Assembly (NCBI GenBank): GCA_025331125.1
Contig: JAOALB010000008.1
Span: 186,001 to 250,000 of the forward strand
DNA from: Mycogone perniciosa
Lineage: Eukaryota; Ascomycota; Sordariomycetes; Hypocreales; Hypocreaceae
DNA: 64,000 nt
Direction: 5' to 3'
Each line of letters begins with the position of its first letter. The stretch's first letter is position 1. The translations under genes and the position numbers were made by a program. Positions 35,117-48,133 of this stretch are shown here, piece after piece. A model generated the notes under the pieces. It was given only the letters and a program-made list of their open reading frames with translations, was not told the origin of the DNA and ran no database searches.

Positions 35117-35534
35117 AGGATTTGTTGTATCAGAGGTACGGAGTACGAAGTATTAGTAGCAGTACCTTATGAGTACCACTGGGAAATGACGTCAGCCTGT
35201 TGTGAGAGCTTAGTCATTTAAAAAAACGCGCCTCGTCTCCCTGAATGGACGAGTAACACGCCTCCAACACTTGACATCAACAATTTGATAGTGCTGCAAA
35301 GAGTCCTTGGATCGGCCATCATGGACAAAGGCGAGCTTCTTATTTTGTGACAGGATTTGTGACCCTGCCCGATCCGCCCTCCAAGTTGTACGATACCGCC
35401 TTGGATAATAGCCCCCAGGTCCATTTCTGACTGACTGTCCACTGGGACAGGATCCGGATCCCAACTACTACTAAAGTCTTACTTAGTTTCGTGTTTATCA
35501 TCTGCTTACCTACCCACTCCTCCTGCAGTTCCCA
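35117..35534. other. Intergenic region between pseudogene and F-box gene
   Basis: Opens with a TACGGAGTACGAAGTATTAG element at about 35138-35157, part of the dispersed repeat family. No gene seen; the second half should hold the promoter of the next gene. Confidence 0.5.
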
Positions 35535-38500
35535 ATGAGCATCCGACCAGTGCACATGGCCGCTACAGGCCCTGCTCTCGGGGAAACCCCAGGAAACTCT
35601 CTGCCGGCCGCAGACGACACGTCAAACTGCAATGATCGATATTGGGATGATGGTGCCTCATCAGGCAGCCCCGAGTATGATCCAGCCGCCGCGTTCGTGA
35701 CCAACATCGACGAAATCACAGAGCCCTTTGCGAGGAAAAGGAAGCCCCTCGAGTCAAATGACTCCACCAAAAGCAACATTGCAAAGAAAGCCAGACTACG
35801 AGTAGCTGAGAATGTGAAGAACGGCGTGACTTCTAGTTCCAGCCCTCGTCCTGATATGACGCGACAGCTCCCAGCGGAGATATGGCATCATATCTTTACT
35901 TTTCTTCCCCCACAAACTCTGGGAACTGCGTTGCTTGTCAACAAGTTATTCCACAGCTATCTTGATCCTTCTTCTTGTGTCAAGATTTCCCCTCCTGTTT
36001 TCTCAACCCCTTCTACACTATCTGCCTTGAAGCCAGATGCAATATGGCAGGCTTCAAGGCGTCTGTTTTGGCCCCGGATGCCTGCGCCGTTGAAGGGCAG
36101 GTCAGAGGTTGACATGTGGCGCTTTGCTTGCTCTCAAACTTGCCAATTTTGTAGTCGCCTGAATCAGGCTGAGACTGGACAAGCCCAATCCCGATGGCCT
36201 CGTGGGCCTGGTGCTGATGCTGTGTCGCTTGTGTTCCCATTCTTCATTGTTTCTTGCGGGGAATGTCTTCAAAAGAGAAGTGTCAAGGTGCGTCCGCTGC
36301 CATCTCCCAGATGTACTAAGCTCATGAACTTCGCAGGAGATCGACCTAGTACTGTCGTCGACACCCTTGTTTCTTCTCCCAAGTCTTCCCATGGTTTTCC
36401 TGACGCTGGAGTTGCACGTGATACCACCTCAAGTGATACGGAGCGGCCCTATTCCTCCAGAGAACCCAATATCCAAGGTGTATTGGCAAGCTCAGATTGA
36501 AGATATCAAAGCCGAGTTCGAGGCAGTCAAGGATTTAGGCTCCGCAGCTGTTGAGGAATGGGTTAAGGGTCTCGAGGTCCGGGGCAAGGGAGCTCTTGCC
36601 GATGCATCTCGCTGGGAGAAGTGGCATTTATCTGGTGGAGTGACCAAGATGCGCATGAGTCGTCCTACAGCTTCGTCAACCCCTGCTGACAATTCTGGTG
36701 TGGCTTCTACTACTGCACAGATATCCCAAAGTGGTGTGAACAAACCTAAAACTAGGACCAAGAGTCAAGGCGATACTGAGCGAAGTGTGGTATCAAGCGG
36801 TAAGTCAAGTCCTTTTATACAGGACTCACGCTCTGATTAACAATTCATTAGAGTTGGCCAAGTCGACATTGGAAACTTCGAGTTTACCCCCGAAACTCCA
36901 AAGTCGCCCCCAAGGTCAGCAAAAGCGAACTAAAGAAGAAGTGACGGAACTCAAGGCCAAGCGGCGGGCTGAGATTGAACATCGAGCCTCGCAACTTCAT
37001 CCGCCAATAACTCGAAGCGTTCTTGCTCATATTCCATCATTTCAGGCAGCTTTACAGATCATCACGCCGTTTGATGACAATGCCTGGGGGCTCCTGAAGC
37101 CCCGACTTCTGGCTCAGCGTGGAGATGCAGAACAACGAGAACGAGACAAAATGGCAAATGCCAGCACTCGCCAGGAGCGACAGGGTATACCACAAAACAA
37201 TGGCGCGGGTGACCAGCAGCCTAGTGAGGTTACAGATGAAGAGTGGAATGAGGTTCAGGGACCATTACGAGCACGCATTTCCGGATTCGCTGATGAAATT
37301 ATAAAAGATGGTTGGGCCGACGGAAAGAAAGTCAAGAGAAAGAATTGCACCCAGTTCGCTGCAGAGGTCTTGCTCTACGTCCGGGAGAGGTTCTACGCTG
37401 AGGTCGCCAAAGACGCTGCTGTTGCCCGTACAGCTGGTATAGAACCAATCGTCGATCCTCCAGAGGGACCTTGGACACAGAAGCTTACGTTGGAAAACAT
37501 GAAGTGGGTGTTTGACGTCAAAGTCAAGCCATTTACTGAACGCTATCGCAAAGAGCTGTTTCTTTGTAATGTCTGTATGGACAGCCACAAGTTGTATGGG
37601 TTTGAAGCCGTGATTCAGCATTACGCCGCAAAGCACACCAACGTCCTAAGCAAAGGGAATGTTGTCGTTTATTGGAGGGCGGAATGGCCAGAACAGCCAG
37701 TTTTCGGTACCGAGACAAAACCTACAATTCAAACCCCGCAGATTGTCGAAGGGATTCAGCATATGCCTCCAGTTGGCGCTCCCTTCCTCCATAGCCACGA
37801 AGCCTACGGTTCTACAGCTTCGACCAACTATTCATCCTATACTTCCCCGGATCAACAAAACAGCTCTGTACCACAGCGGTTGGGCACCACAACAACCATC
37901 TATACGCCTGGAGTTGCTTCCCAAGTGCCTTACGGAAGACTGAATGCATCGCAAACGCACAAACCAACGCCTCCGTCACTTCGTTCACTAGGCGAGCTCA
38001 CGAGGTCACTGTATGAATCTAACGAGGATCTGGTCGACATGGAATCGATGATGCGTGAAATGTGCCCCCCACATTTTCAAGCACGCAACAAGCCGCGAGG
38101 CGGTTACCGAGGTGCACCACCAGGTGATCCGTACAGGCTGCGGGTAGAATTCATGGCAAGGATTGTCAAGGACACATGGGGAACGCTATCAAACATCAAG
38201 GATATCCCTGTCTCGGTCAAGGTTTGCACTGTCATTCATCACATTGCAAAGGACTACCAGCAGCAATATTCAGAACCGGCTCCCTTTGACATGTTCCTAG
38301 ATGGACTAATCGACCATAAAGATTTCTCCCCCCTTCATCATGTTCGCGGCCTTGCCTGCAAATCTTGCATGTCATCGTCAATCTGGTCACAAAATAGAAG
38401 GCCATTTTCATTTCCAGATTTGGCTGACCATTTTTATGATAGCCATGGCAGGAGACTCCTTAGACAGATTGCTCCGCCCAACGACTGGCGTGTCGACATG

Positions 38501-39601
38501 GTATGGCTGCCCGACCTGCCGGCATTGGTCGGACTTGGGAAGGTTCTTCGCAATAATAAACCGGCGTTGAAATTGGTTGCTGATGCACTGCCCTGGGCGT
38601 TTGAGGTTGAAGGGATTGGCAGCCAGAATGGACCAGTAAGGGATTCTGCGACGCCCGCTCCTGTTATCACGGACCGCCATCACAGGGCTATGCATACCTC
38701 ACAAGCAACAGCAACAGCTACGGCTCCAACGCATCCTGGCCCACCTGACACTACCACGTCACCTGGTCTGGATATACCAACCCTTCTGCCAGCGAGCGTC
38801 GTCTATGGTAAATCCGATGACACTCGCCATCAACCAAGATACAATACAGGAACGCATAGTGCAAACAGATGCCTGCGAGCAAATGTAATGATTGGGCGGC
38901 GGCGTACGCCTGGTAGAGAAGATGAGCACTTATCTCACAACAGACCATCTAGACAACCGATCACGGCCAATATCGATGGACGGACATTGAGGCGCGTTGA
39001 CAGAGACCCGTATCTCCAACACGGGTCGAACTCAGCAGAGAGAATGGTCAATCTGCAAAATGGCCGTGACGTTAGGGCGGCAACATGTATCCCTCCTGCC
39101 ATGGAAGGCATGAGAGAGGTAGAGCATCGCTCGGGTCGAGCTGAATACGTGAATGGTAATGGCTATAGGTCAGTGACCCGCCAACGATCAGCCTCGCCTA
39201 AGCCACCCTTTCGTTACGCTTTACCTACGTATCGTGAGCGGAGCCCACGACCAACTGATGCCCAGACGTCTCACACATATGAGGCACGACCATACTCTCG
39301 CTACACGAACGAACTGCCCCCTCACCCTGTCCCACCTTTCGAGACTTATGAGATTATTAAGGTTCGAGATCCGCAGGGCGATTACTTCATCCGAAAGCCT
39401 GTTCGTTATGACGAGTCTCAGGTCTTCACTTATGCAGAACGGGCGGGAGATACCACTTGGTATCCGCAGTACACACCCTCAAATGATCAAAGATCTAACC
39501 GCCAGCCTTCGATACTAATAAGAGAGAATCGTCCACCGACGACTGGATCGCCAGAGCATGAGGATTACGACCCGCGATATCCTGCGCCAGCAGGTAATTG
39601 A
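35535..39601 (+). CDS. Large F-box protein, 1321 residues
   Basis: Three exons, 35535-36287, 36337-36799 and 36852-39601. An N-terminal disordered region with a basic KRK patch leads to an F-box at about residues 108-145 (TRQLPAEIWHHIFTFLPPQ...LLVNKLFHSYL), expected to bind Skp1 in an SCF complex. A Cys pattern follows (CSQTCQFCSRL, then VSCGECLQKRS), typical of a fungal F-box subfamily. The long third exon encodes a globular region with CNVCMDSHKLYGFEAVIQHYAAKH, reminiscent of a zinc finger. Another block contains LACKSC and a similar HFYDSHGRR. The tail is Arg/Pro/Tyr-rich. Both introns are 49-52 nt. It converges with DNM1. The family is conserved in Pezizomycotina, as far as I recall, but I know no substrate. 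Confidence 0.87.
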
Positions 39602-40110
39602 GCGGAGGTTTCTAGGCGTCGAGGGGGGTAGATATGTAGACTTGATCTTGAGAATTACAACAGCTTCTACAGGCATACTTGCAACGAGGAAATCATGTTA
39701 TCGTCTAGAATGAGGGATAACGGGACTCAAAATGGCTATTTTTCTTCTTCAACGGATGGTACAGGATTCAAAACTGGCTATTTATACGACGTAATCAGTA
39801 ATATATTTATCATGGGGAGTGTGCCGACGAGTCGAGTGGTGGTGTGTAGTGTAATACAAGAGTTGCTTCAGCCGGCTTTTCTGAGCGGCATCCCTCCTCC
39901 AAGCGCATACATGGTGTACAGAAACGCGGATTGTTTACAATTCCAAAATGAAGACATTTCGAACCTCCCCTCCCATCACACAAAGATAGATGTGCGTCCT
40001 CGTCAGACCGGTTCCCTTCCCTTCCGTTCTAAACCCATGACGCCCATTGATCGTTCTCTTTTTCTTTTGCCCCCACTGCTATTCACACATTCAAACTTTC
40101 CCCCCCAGGT
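39602..40110. other. Convergent 3' intergenic region
   Basis: Between the F-box stop and the DNM1 stop. T- and C-rich at 40050-40110 on the plus strand, i.e. the DNM1 3' untranslated region. No gene seen. Confidence 0.5.
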
Positions 40111-42693
40111 TTATAACACTTCGCCAATGATCTTGGCCGCCTCGCGGTACGTCTGGAGAAGCTTCTCGCACTTCTCACGCTCTTTCTTGACGCCATCATC
40201 TTCGTAGAGGAGTTCCTCGAAGAGAGTCTCCTTGTATAGCTCGCTCACAAGGCGATTCTGAACCACATCTTTGCAGTGGTTCACCAAAAGGTGCATAATG
40301 GCCTTGGGAACTTGGTCGGCAATTGACTCACGGACAATGTTGAAGTAGGATGAGATCAATGCCCTAATCAGTTCTGTTTCCATAGCCTCTCGCTCAGTCA
40401 TAGCCGGTTCGTTAGATTCCCCCTATGAAACAGGTATCGTCAGTTGCAAAGTCGAGACAAGACAGAGGGACATAAAAGCTTACCAAATGTGATGCCAGGC
40501 CATAACTCCTACCTGTCGGGTCATAGTCATCGCTAACAGATGGAGCCGTCCGGATGGGCATCTTGTCTTCGCGACGCAGGCTCTGTGAGAAGTTCGATTC
40601 AGATGGCTGGCTGATATGCCTGCCGTTGGGAGGCGGCATGGAGGGGATATTGGCTGGTGACAGACCATCTTTGCCGAAGAAGTAGTTTAAAAATGTGTCA
40701 CGGGCACCGCCTATTCCCTGTCCGTTCAGCGCAGGCGATCCTGGTCGAGCCCCATTGACTACCCCAACCAAGCTACCCGGGCCAGTCTCTTGATGAACAG
40801 CAGGAGACATGCTCCTTGAAGGCTTGGTTGCGAGTTTGCGAAGGTTGGGCTCTGCGCGCTCAGTGACTGGACTATCTTCACCGTCGTCATGCGCATCCGT
40901 GCCATTGGGCCCAAGCTCCTTCAGGCGGCGCTTCTCCCGCCGGTCACGCTCTTCGTGGATTAGCCGCTTCCTTTCACGCTCTTGCTTGGCACTGACAACA
41001 TTGCTCATGGCAGCAGCAGCACCTAGGAAATTAGGGTGGTTCGTGTTGATATATGCCCGTTGAATCGAGATGAGCGACTCGACATATGATGACGCGGGGC
41101 CTAGCCGCTCGCGCAGGAGGTCTGATACCGTCTCGATAAGTTTTGCCTGCAGCCTTGGGAACCTGGAAAGCTCTATCGAACCACATGTGTGACAAATCTT
41201 GATGAGCTCTTCGTAGACAAGCTCTACGCATCGCTGGCTGGGTATCTCCAAAAGCTTAATCTGCGGTTTTACCAGAAGATCAAATGCCATTTCGGGAACA
41301 AACAAGCTGGGCCGGGGTCCAGTAGAATTGCGAATTGCCGTTCTAATGTCTAGAGCCGAGAGATTCGATGTAGGGTCAATGGATTCCAGAGAGCTTCCAA
41401 AGACAGAGTTGAAGATGTAGTAAATACGGGCACCGCCACATAGTTCCTTGGTTGAAATTTCAGTCGAAGTACCGTCAATCGAGGAGATAAAAGAGGTAGC
41501 AAAACGGGTCATGAGTTGAAGAATGAGAGAGCCACGGTGCTCTTTGCCACTGAAATGCATGTCCCCATAGCCAGCCAGCTCCTGCTGAGTCTGACCCATC
41601 AGGGTGTTGAGACGCGCCTTGATATCGGGTAGTCGTTCTCGGATGTGGGTCATGAGAGTGGTGTTGAGCGTCTTAGCCAAAAATTGTGTGCCGCATCGAC
41701 TCGAGATGTTACGGTAGGCTGGGTGATGTTTGAAGAAATCGTTTTCGGCTTTGAGAGCCTCCTCCATGGGCTTGTTTCCCTGGATGTCTTGCTGGGAGCG
41801 GTTCACTACGCCGATAAAGCCAAGCTTCAAAGGATAGACACGACCTGAGAGAATATCGAGCGCATTGGTGCCATGGTCCATCAGATCAACCTTGGTGAGG
41901 ACACCGATGGTCCTCCTGCCAAGTGGGTCTACATGTCGGGCGAGCTTCAGTGCTTCCGAGTTCACAAGATCGACGTTCGCAGGGGAGACAGCGAGGACGA
42001 TACTATTCGGCTTGGCAATGTACTCGGAAATCAGGTTTCGTGTTTGTTTTTCAATATCACCCGGTTGGTCACCAATGGGTACCTAGGTACGCTTGTTAGT
42101 TGATGGGGAAAATATGATGGAAAGCTGGGGCGGTCGTGGCGACGTACTTTTGTTAAGCCAGGGAGATCGACCAGTGTCAGGTTAAGAACGTGGGGGGAGT
42201 AGATCTTGAGGTTTATTGGTTGTCGGTTGATGCCTTTGTTGGTTCCGGCGACTCTCGCAGTCTCGTTCTCGATCTCCCGCTTGACGTCCAAGAAGTCGTT
42301 GAATCTGCGGTTGGGGATGTGATGGAACTCGGCCCACTCCGAGCGTCGTGCAGTGCCAGGCGACTTGTAAGGGTCATTCATGGGATCCGGGATGGTTTCA
42401 TCTTCGGGGATGTTGATGAGCTGGAGGATCAACGGCCGTCGGGTAACAATGCCACTGCCTCGCGGCAAAAAGTCTCGGCCGACGATGTTTTCAAGAACAG
42501 AAGATTTTCCGGCCGACTGGGACCCGACAACAACCTGGATAGCGAGCGTAAGTTACTCAAAGTCTCCAGTACACGATGTGAATCAACCACATACGATCTG
42601 GGGCAGATCGAGAGAGTCGCTGCCGATGGTGTTGAACACGAGGTCCTGCAGCTTGTTGACGGTACCGAGCAGATCCTCGCCGAGGGCAGCCAT
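40111..42693 (-). CDS. DNM1: Dynamin-related GTPase Dnm1 (mitochondrial and peroxisomal fission)
   Basis: Four exons on the minus strand, 42693-42595, 42534-42148, 42082-40484 and 40422-40111, give 798 residues. Dnm1 assembles on the outer mitochondrial membrane through Fis1-type adaptors and constricts it. The N-terminus MAALGEDLL...NKLQDLVFNTIG leads to G1 GSQSAGKSS (about residues 37-45), G2 RGSGIVTRRP, G3 DLPGLTKV and G4 TKVDLMD. The stalk has FIGVVNRSQQDI and a variable insert of about 110 residues, Ser/Pro-rich, containing TFLNYFFGKDG, the Dnm1/Drp1-like feature that separates it from Vps1. A GTPase effector domain sits at the end (ETELIRALISSYFNIVRESIADQVPKAIMH). The third intron uses GTAAGC at 40483. 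A tempting GTAGGA at 40512 would shift the frame. It converges with the F-box gene. Confidence 0.96.
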
Positions 42694-44333
42694 TGCAGCG
42701 GCGTTTTGGGGATGCGTTTCGGGACGACGGGTTTCGCACACAGAGATCCCTCGGGAGTTGGCGGTTGAGTTGATATCGTGATAGAGCGGCCGCTGGCCAG
42801 AGGACGTACGCACGCACTCACTCGCGATGGTTTGCGCTGCACTTTTTTGCTATCAATTGAGGAACATAAGCCCCGAGAGGCCATGGGTCAGTTGTTTGGC
42901 CTGTTTGGCCGCCAGCAATTCCGCAAGGTACGTACCGCTTTCACGTGTGGGTGGAACTGTGGCTGACCTGGCCCTTCATCATGCGAGGTACTAAGTACTT
43001 GTGAACCCGGCCGACTTGATGCAATGAGATTTTGTAGTGTATACTTCTTACTTATCCAACATCCCTTTTTCCAGAACTCCTCCCGGCTCAAAGCCTCAAA
43101 CGAAGTGCCGTCTCATCCCTTCGATAATGAAAGAATGAGCAATCTGGAAATTTTGTGATGTGCATGTCTGGCATGCTCAAGTGTATATTATGGAATAGAT
43201 GTGCAATTCTCTTTCCATGGCCACGACGTAATGTTGATATCTCCCGATATTAGCCGGTTTGCCACCAACATAGGTAGCCAATACGGAGTACCCCCAGTGG
43301 GTATATTCAAGTCGTTCATCTCTAAGTTGATGTGTGTACACACCTATGATCATGTCAATCCTCATAGTACAGTAGGTGTCGATATACCACGCGCCTCCTT
43401 GAGTAACCTCATTGCTTCATTTCACCCCTGGTTGTTAAGGACACCTAGTCTCCAGTCTCCATAGATGCCCAACTCGATGACATGTCGGTCAGGCAGCATG
43501 GACTCATGTTGACTCAGAGGAGAAGTCGACCACCAAGGCAGAGGGAGGGGCATTTCACAGTAAATACATAATATCAACTAAGTTGGAAGTGGCATCAGAT
43601 AGAAAACAGCCAATAGCTCTTCTCTGTCAACCTTGCTGATGACGTGGTAAACCATAGTATGTATCATCGAAATTGTTCTCCAGCTTGCCAGCTAAGCAGT
43701 CGGGTGTTCATTGGGTACCTAGTAGTATTCCCATACTACTATCAACCCCTGGTTCCTGCAACGATGCATCGCCTCGAGGCGGGGAACCAGGGGGCGGAGA
43801 GAACGTACATGGGAGAGTGGGTGGAGGTTGATGACGAGAATACTACCAAGACCAGTGGTTTGAAGACATACTCATAGGGAAGTGAAAAAAAAACGTGGTG
43901 AAGACGTACATCATCAGAACCACAGCTGGAGTTATATTAACAAGGGTGGCATCATGAACTTGGGGAGCTCGAGGTCAACATCTCATCCATAAGTTGAATA
44001 GAAGATGAATAAAAACTCAAATCATTCAAGTTCAAATTCAAATCATATTATTGTAAGGTGGATTTGCAATTTGGCCGGCGTCACAAATTCGAGTACTAAT
44101 ACGGAGTAGTTTTCGGCAACAACTTATACGTGTTGTCTGTGCAAGATGACAGCCCCTAAGAATAATATCCTACTACGGAGTACCTAGCAGCGCCAAGTCT
44201 CAAATCAGTTAAGCGACATGTGGCACTTTATCGGGGTCTGGTGTGTGCTCCACAGCCTTCCACTGACCTGCATAATGAACTCCGATAGAATCTTCGAATA
44301 ATACGACATACGCCAAATGCAACCATTCAAGAG
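42694..44333. other. DNM1 promoter and gene-poor spacer
   Basis: 1.6 kb without a supported gene. TACGGAGTA-type elements occur at about 43281-43291, 44099-44108 and 44173-44183. The middle is AT-rich with a repeated TCAAATTCAAATCA-like stretch at about 44017-44046. The 150 bases upstream of 44334 should be the COX19 promoter. Confidence 0.5.
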
Positions 44334-44844
44334 ATGAGTACTTTCGGTAGCCCTGGAGCGCTGCCGGCGACGAAACCTACACCGTAAGTCCCCCCATTAT
44401 TAGGGGTTAACTTCAAATTATAGCTTGATTGATATCTCGGAAGTTGACCCTCTCTTTGCTCAGGCCACAGCGCGGGAGCTTCCCCTTGGACCACGATGGT
44501 AAGCGCCTACTCGTATATTTCGAATTTTTCCTAAATTGCTAAGCAATCATTTGTTAGGCGAGTGCAAAAAAGCAATGATCACGTATCTCTCCTGCATGAA
44601 GAAGGTGCGCGGCGTAAATGAGGATGAGTGCCGTCATCTAGCCAAGGCATATCTTGGTTGTAGGATGGACCGGTATGTACTTTGTGAAGCCGACAATGCA
44701 TCGCAGAGTGGCTCACCAACGCTGACGTCAACAAGAAACCTAATGGCCCGGGACGAATTCAAAAATCTTGGGTTTGCAGATGCTCCCCAGCCCGCAAGGA
44801 ACTCCGAGCCCGAGAAGGGCGTCAAGGGCGAGCTTCGGTGGTAG
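44334..44844 (+). CDS. COX19: Cox19, twin CX9C assembly factor of cytochrome c oxidase
   Basis: Four exons, 44334-44383, 44464-44498, 44558-44672 and 44736-44844, give 102 residues. Cox19 is a soluble intermembrane-space protein imported by the Mia40 relay and needed for copper delivery and cytochrome oxidase assembly. The core is the coiled-coil-helix pair CKKAMITYLSC (C31, C41) and CRHLAKAYLGC (C53, C63), followed by the hallmark RMDRNLMARDEFKNLGF. The start context MSTFGSPG...PLDHDGEC matches the family. The third intron (63 nt, 44673-44735) has no stop and keeps the frame, so retention would insert 21 residues just after the second CX9C; the spliced form fits the family. The very short exon 2 (35 nt) encodes the conserved PPQRGSFPLDHD segment. 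Confidence 0.95.
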
Positions 44845-45415
44845 CGAGTGAGGCGAGAGAGAGGCGAGAGAGGCTGCTGACGTGCCGTGCTTGTACAGCT
44901 GTCGCTGGCCACCTGGCACCAATAGGCGTCGCTGGCTGAGTGATGAGAAGCCATTGCTGGCTCAAAACGGCTGCATTGGTGATGTACTATTACTATTGCG
45001 AACTCTGTTCCCACAATCCGGAGCGCCCCTAAAAAAATATGTACATATGTACATAAATACGTCGAGTCATTCGCGCCCATGCTGCAAACAACATTCATTG
45101 TCCTCAATTCCTACTCATCCGTTCGTTCGTTGCTCTTGGCGATAGCTGGAGTGCGGGCGATTACTGAAACGCTTGGGGCTGGCTCGTGTCTCGGAACATT
45201 CCCTGCGTTGCCCAGTCAACCCCTAAGCCGATGACCTGCACTCACATCTGATTCGCGTACAAAACGTTCACGCAGCTGATGCTACCTCTTTGGTCACCGC
45301 CCAACCTGCATCCACTATAATAACAACAGCCCATTGCCCACGCTATCTATACCTATCGCCCCATCGTCTTGCAGGACAAAGCTGATTTGCTTCATTCATC
45401 GAATTCGGAACGAGA
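44845..45415. other. Intergenic region, COX19 to LIM gene
   Basis: No supported gene. A TATGTACATATGTACAT-like palindromic run lies near 45039-45056. The rest is a plausible leader and promoter for the LIM-protein gene. Confidence 0.45.
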
Positions 45416-47850
45416 ATGAAGGAATCGGGCGAGGTCAAGACACGGAAGGTGACGCCGCCGTCACCATCTTACATGACTAACGATGAATTCGGTACGGCAT
45501 GTGAGGAGATCGTGATTCGAAGACTATCGCTAATATCTACTGCGCCTGAACAGCAAACTATCTCGCAGGTCTCCGAAACAACCGTGCCGCGCGGCCAAGT
45601 GGTGCCAGAGCGCAACCTCCTAGTTCCCGTCCAAATGCAAACCGATCAAGCTTCAGCCGCTACAGCATTGATGCCTCCTCACAAGAAACCGTCCATCGTC
45701 CTGCGCCGCATTCAGCGCTGTCACACTCGCCAAGCGTTGCTGGCGCAAGCATCTCATCTCGATACTCAACCATGAGTGCGAAGAGTCAAGACTACTACCC
45801 CAGCAAGCCATCTCCGTCACCATTGAGGCCGGATGAATTTGTGCCCACAACTACTTACATGGAGCGCGGCCAACGGTGGATGGAGAAGGAAGAAGCATAC
45901 TCATTGCGGGATGCGATGGAAGAGATGGACCTTCGCAATAACAAAAGCGACTCTACGGATGAGGATGAAACCCGCATCTACAATGCTGCTCTCGACGAAG
46001 CAGCGGAGCTTGTCTGGCAACACCAGAATGGTGTCAGGCCCCGACCACCCGATGGACCATACCGATATAAACCACACCTTAGAAAGGACAGTTATGCGCA
46101 TGCTCGGGCGGCCAGTATAAACACGGGTGAAAGGCAGGGCAGAGACTCTGTCGTCCACTCTTCTGGAAACTCATCAGACGAAGAGGATATGTCGAGAAGA
46201 AACCGTTCCTCCTCGGAGCTAAATCGATCTGACGAACAAGGCAACGGCAAGATGAAGGCATATGGAAGTGTCGGCGGTCGATTCGCTGGGCGTCGCCGCA
46301 GCAGCATGAGGCGGAATATTAGCGGAGAGGTTGAGCGACCCTTCTCCGGCGATCAGATCTGGGAGGAGCCCGAAGCTCCATCGAGCAGAGAGGGCAACAC
46401 GTCCGTGCATGGTCGTGGTTCAATAGCATCTCTTGGCCACAAGACGTCAAAGTCTTTAGGCCGCCTTCCCTATGAGTCACCTCGACGACAAGACACCAGT
46501 CCGTCCAAGCGTTTGGAGCAGGTCGAAATCCATCGAAATCCTCCAACACGATCCCGCAACGCCCAATACCAAATCAATATTCCTCCCGGGCCAAGGTCTA
46601 TGCCCGAGGGGCAGCACAAGAATGGAATGGAAATCCGCGGCGATGATATTCGTGCGGCCACCAGCATGAAGCTGAAGGACCGCAGTCCCAATCTCCCGGA
46701 GCCTACCGCAGTGAGCGACAGCCCTGGAAGGCCCATTGTAAGCTTCGATGCCAACTGGAAAGCCCCGGAGGAGTCCACTGATGTCAGCCTAGACCGGCCA
46801 GACCCGACAACGGCGTCAAGCAGCCGCCACCAACCGCAGTCACAATCTGTGGAGGTCCCTCGTATCGTTGTGGCGGAGAACGATACGTCGCAGTCACGGA
46901 CGCCGACAAATGCAGGTGTGCCGTCAATCTCGGTAGCTGAGCCAGATGACCCTTCAAGCAGAACGATCCCAACGATTAATGTTCCATCCATCACAATCGA
47001 TGTTGATGAAGCGCAAAGCCGGCGCAAAATTCCAGACATTGTGATGCCAGGAGACACGCCCACCAGAAAAGGGTCACGTCCCCTCCCCACGCCAGGAGCT
47101 CGCGGAGCTCAGAGCCGTGATGCCCAGCGACCACGAAGCCACTGGTCACCTGCCCCGGGCGCCATCGGGCGTCCTGCAACGCTCTGTCACGAATGTGATT
47201 TCCCAATCGAAGGAAAGTTCGTGGCCCTGGCTGGATCCTCTGAGCGGTTTCATCCTCATTGCTTCCGCTGCTACTCCTGCGGGACCAGCCTCGAGGCAAT
47301 GGAAATCAGCCCTGAGCCAGAAGAAGCCCGGAGTGAACGCCTGGCGAGAATCCGACGTCGCGCTGCGGGTGAGGTGTTGGATGAGACACCAGGCATGACC
47401 ATGGGAGAAGATGGAGATGAACGTCTTCGCTTCTTCTGTCATCTGGACTGGCATGAGCTCTTCGCCCCACGCTGCAAACATTGCAAGACTCCTATCTTGG
47501 GAGAGCATATTGTAGCGCTTGGGGCGCACTGGCATTATGGCCACTTCTTTTGCGCCGAGTGTGGTGATCCATTTGAGCACGGCATGACGCACATCGAGAA
47601 GGACGGCTATGCCTGGTGCATCAACTGCCAGACGAAGCGAACTGAACGACGCGCACCAAAATGCAAGATGTGCAAGACAGCCGTGATCGGGCAGTACATC
47701 AAGGCACTTGGAGGAGAATGGCACGAGCATTGCTTCCGCTGCGCCGAGTGTAAAGGGGGCTTCACAGACGGGCAGATATTCCCGAAAGAGGTCGACGGAG
47801 GCGCTGTCGTGCTATGCACCAGCTGCCGGGCCAAAGAACTCAAGTTTTGA
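45416..47850 (+). CDS. Paxillin-like protein with three C-terminal LIM domains
   Basis: Two exons, 45416-45491 and 45569-47850, give 785 residues. An alternative donor GTGAGG at 45501, nine bases downstream, keeps the same phase and would add three residues. The first 560 residues are Ser/Pro/Arg-rich and disordered, with acidic and RRRSS patches. Three LIM zinc domains follow: LIM1 from C564 (CHECDFPIEGKFVALAGSS), LIM2 (CKHCKTPILGEHIVALG) near 665 and LIM3 (CKMCKTAVIGQYIKALG) near 725. LIM1 carries a charged insert of about 40 residues between its two zinc knuckles. Yeast Pxl1 and fission yeast Pxl1 of this class act at polarity sites and the cytokinetic ring, so a cortical actin role is likely. 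The family is firm and the exact orthology less so. The longer open frame from 45416 in the unspliced sequence stops at 45775 and is not the real protein. Confidence 0.88.
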
Positions 47851-48133
47851 CATTGTGTGAGAGTATAGCAATTTGGCGGCGTTGCACCTCGGTAACTGAT
47901 AGGATTTGCAGAATGGTATTATTAATCGGTTCACAGCTATAGCTGTATTGTGCTTTCTCATCCTCTCTGCCAGGACACCGCAACAGTAGGATGGCTAGAC
48001 ATTAAGAGAGCTTGGCCGCGAATGTCTTCGTAGTATAACGGTGATGTACACAAGTCATGGTGATAATCTCGGGCGAAACACGACCCTAAATGAGCTCCTC
48101 AAACGCCCTCTCTGTGACCTCCCATCTTCCTGG
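47851..48133. other. Convergent 3' region
   Basis: Short spacer with the 3' ends of the LIM gene and of SUMO. No gene seen. Confidence 0.45.

Noticed and set aside
40484..40513. DNM1 exon 3 ending at the GTAGGA donor (40512)
   Set aside because: That choice leaves a phase mismatch with the final exon, while GTAAGC at 40483 gives an exact join.
45416..45775. Separate 119-residue protein upstream of the LIM gene
   Set aside because: An intron from 45492 to 45568 joins its first 25 codons to the LIM frame in perfect phase; the remainder is out-of-frame.
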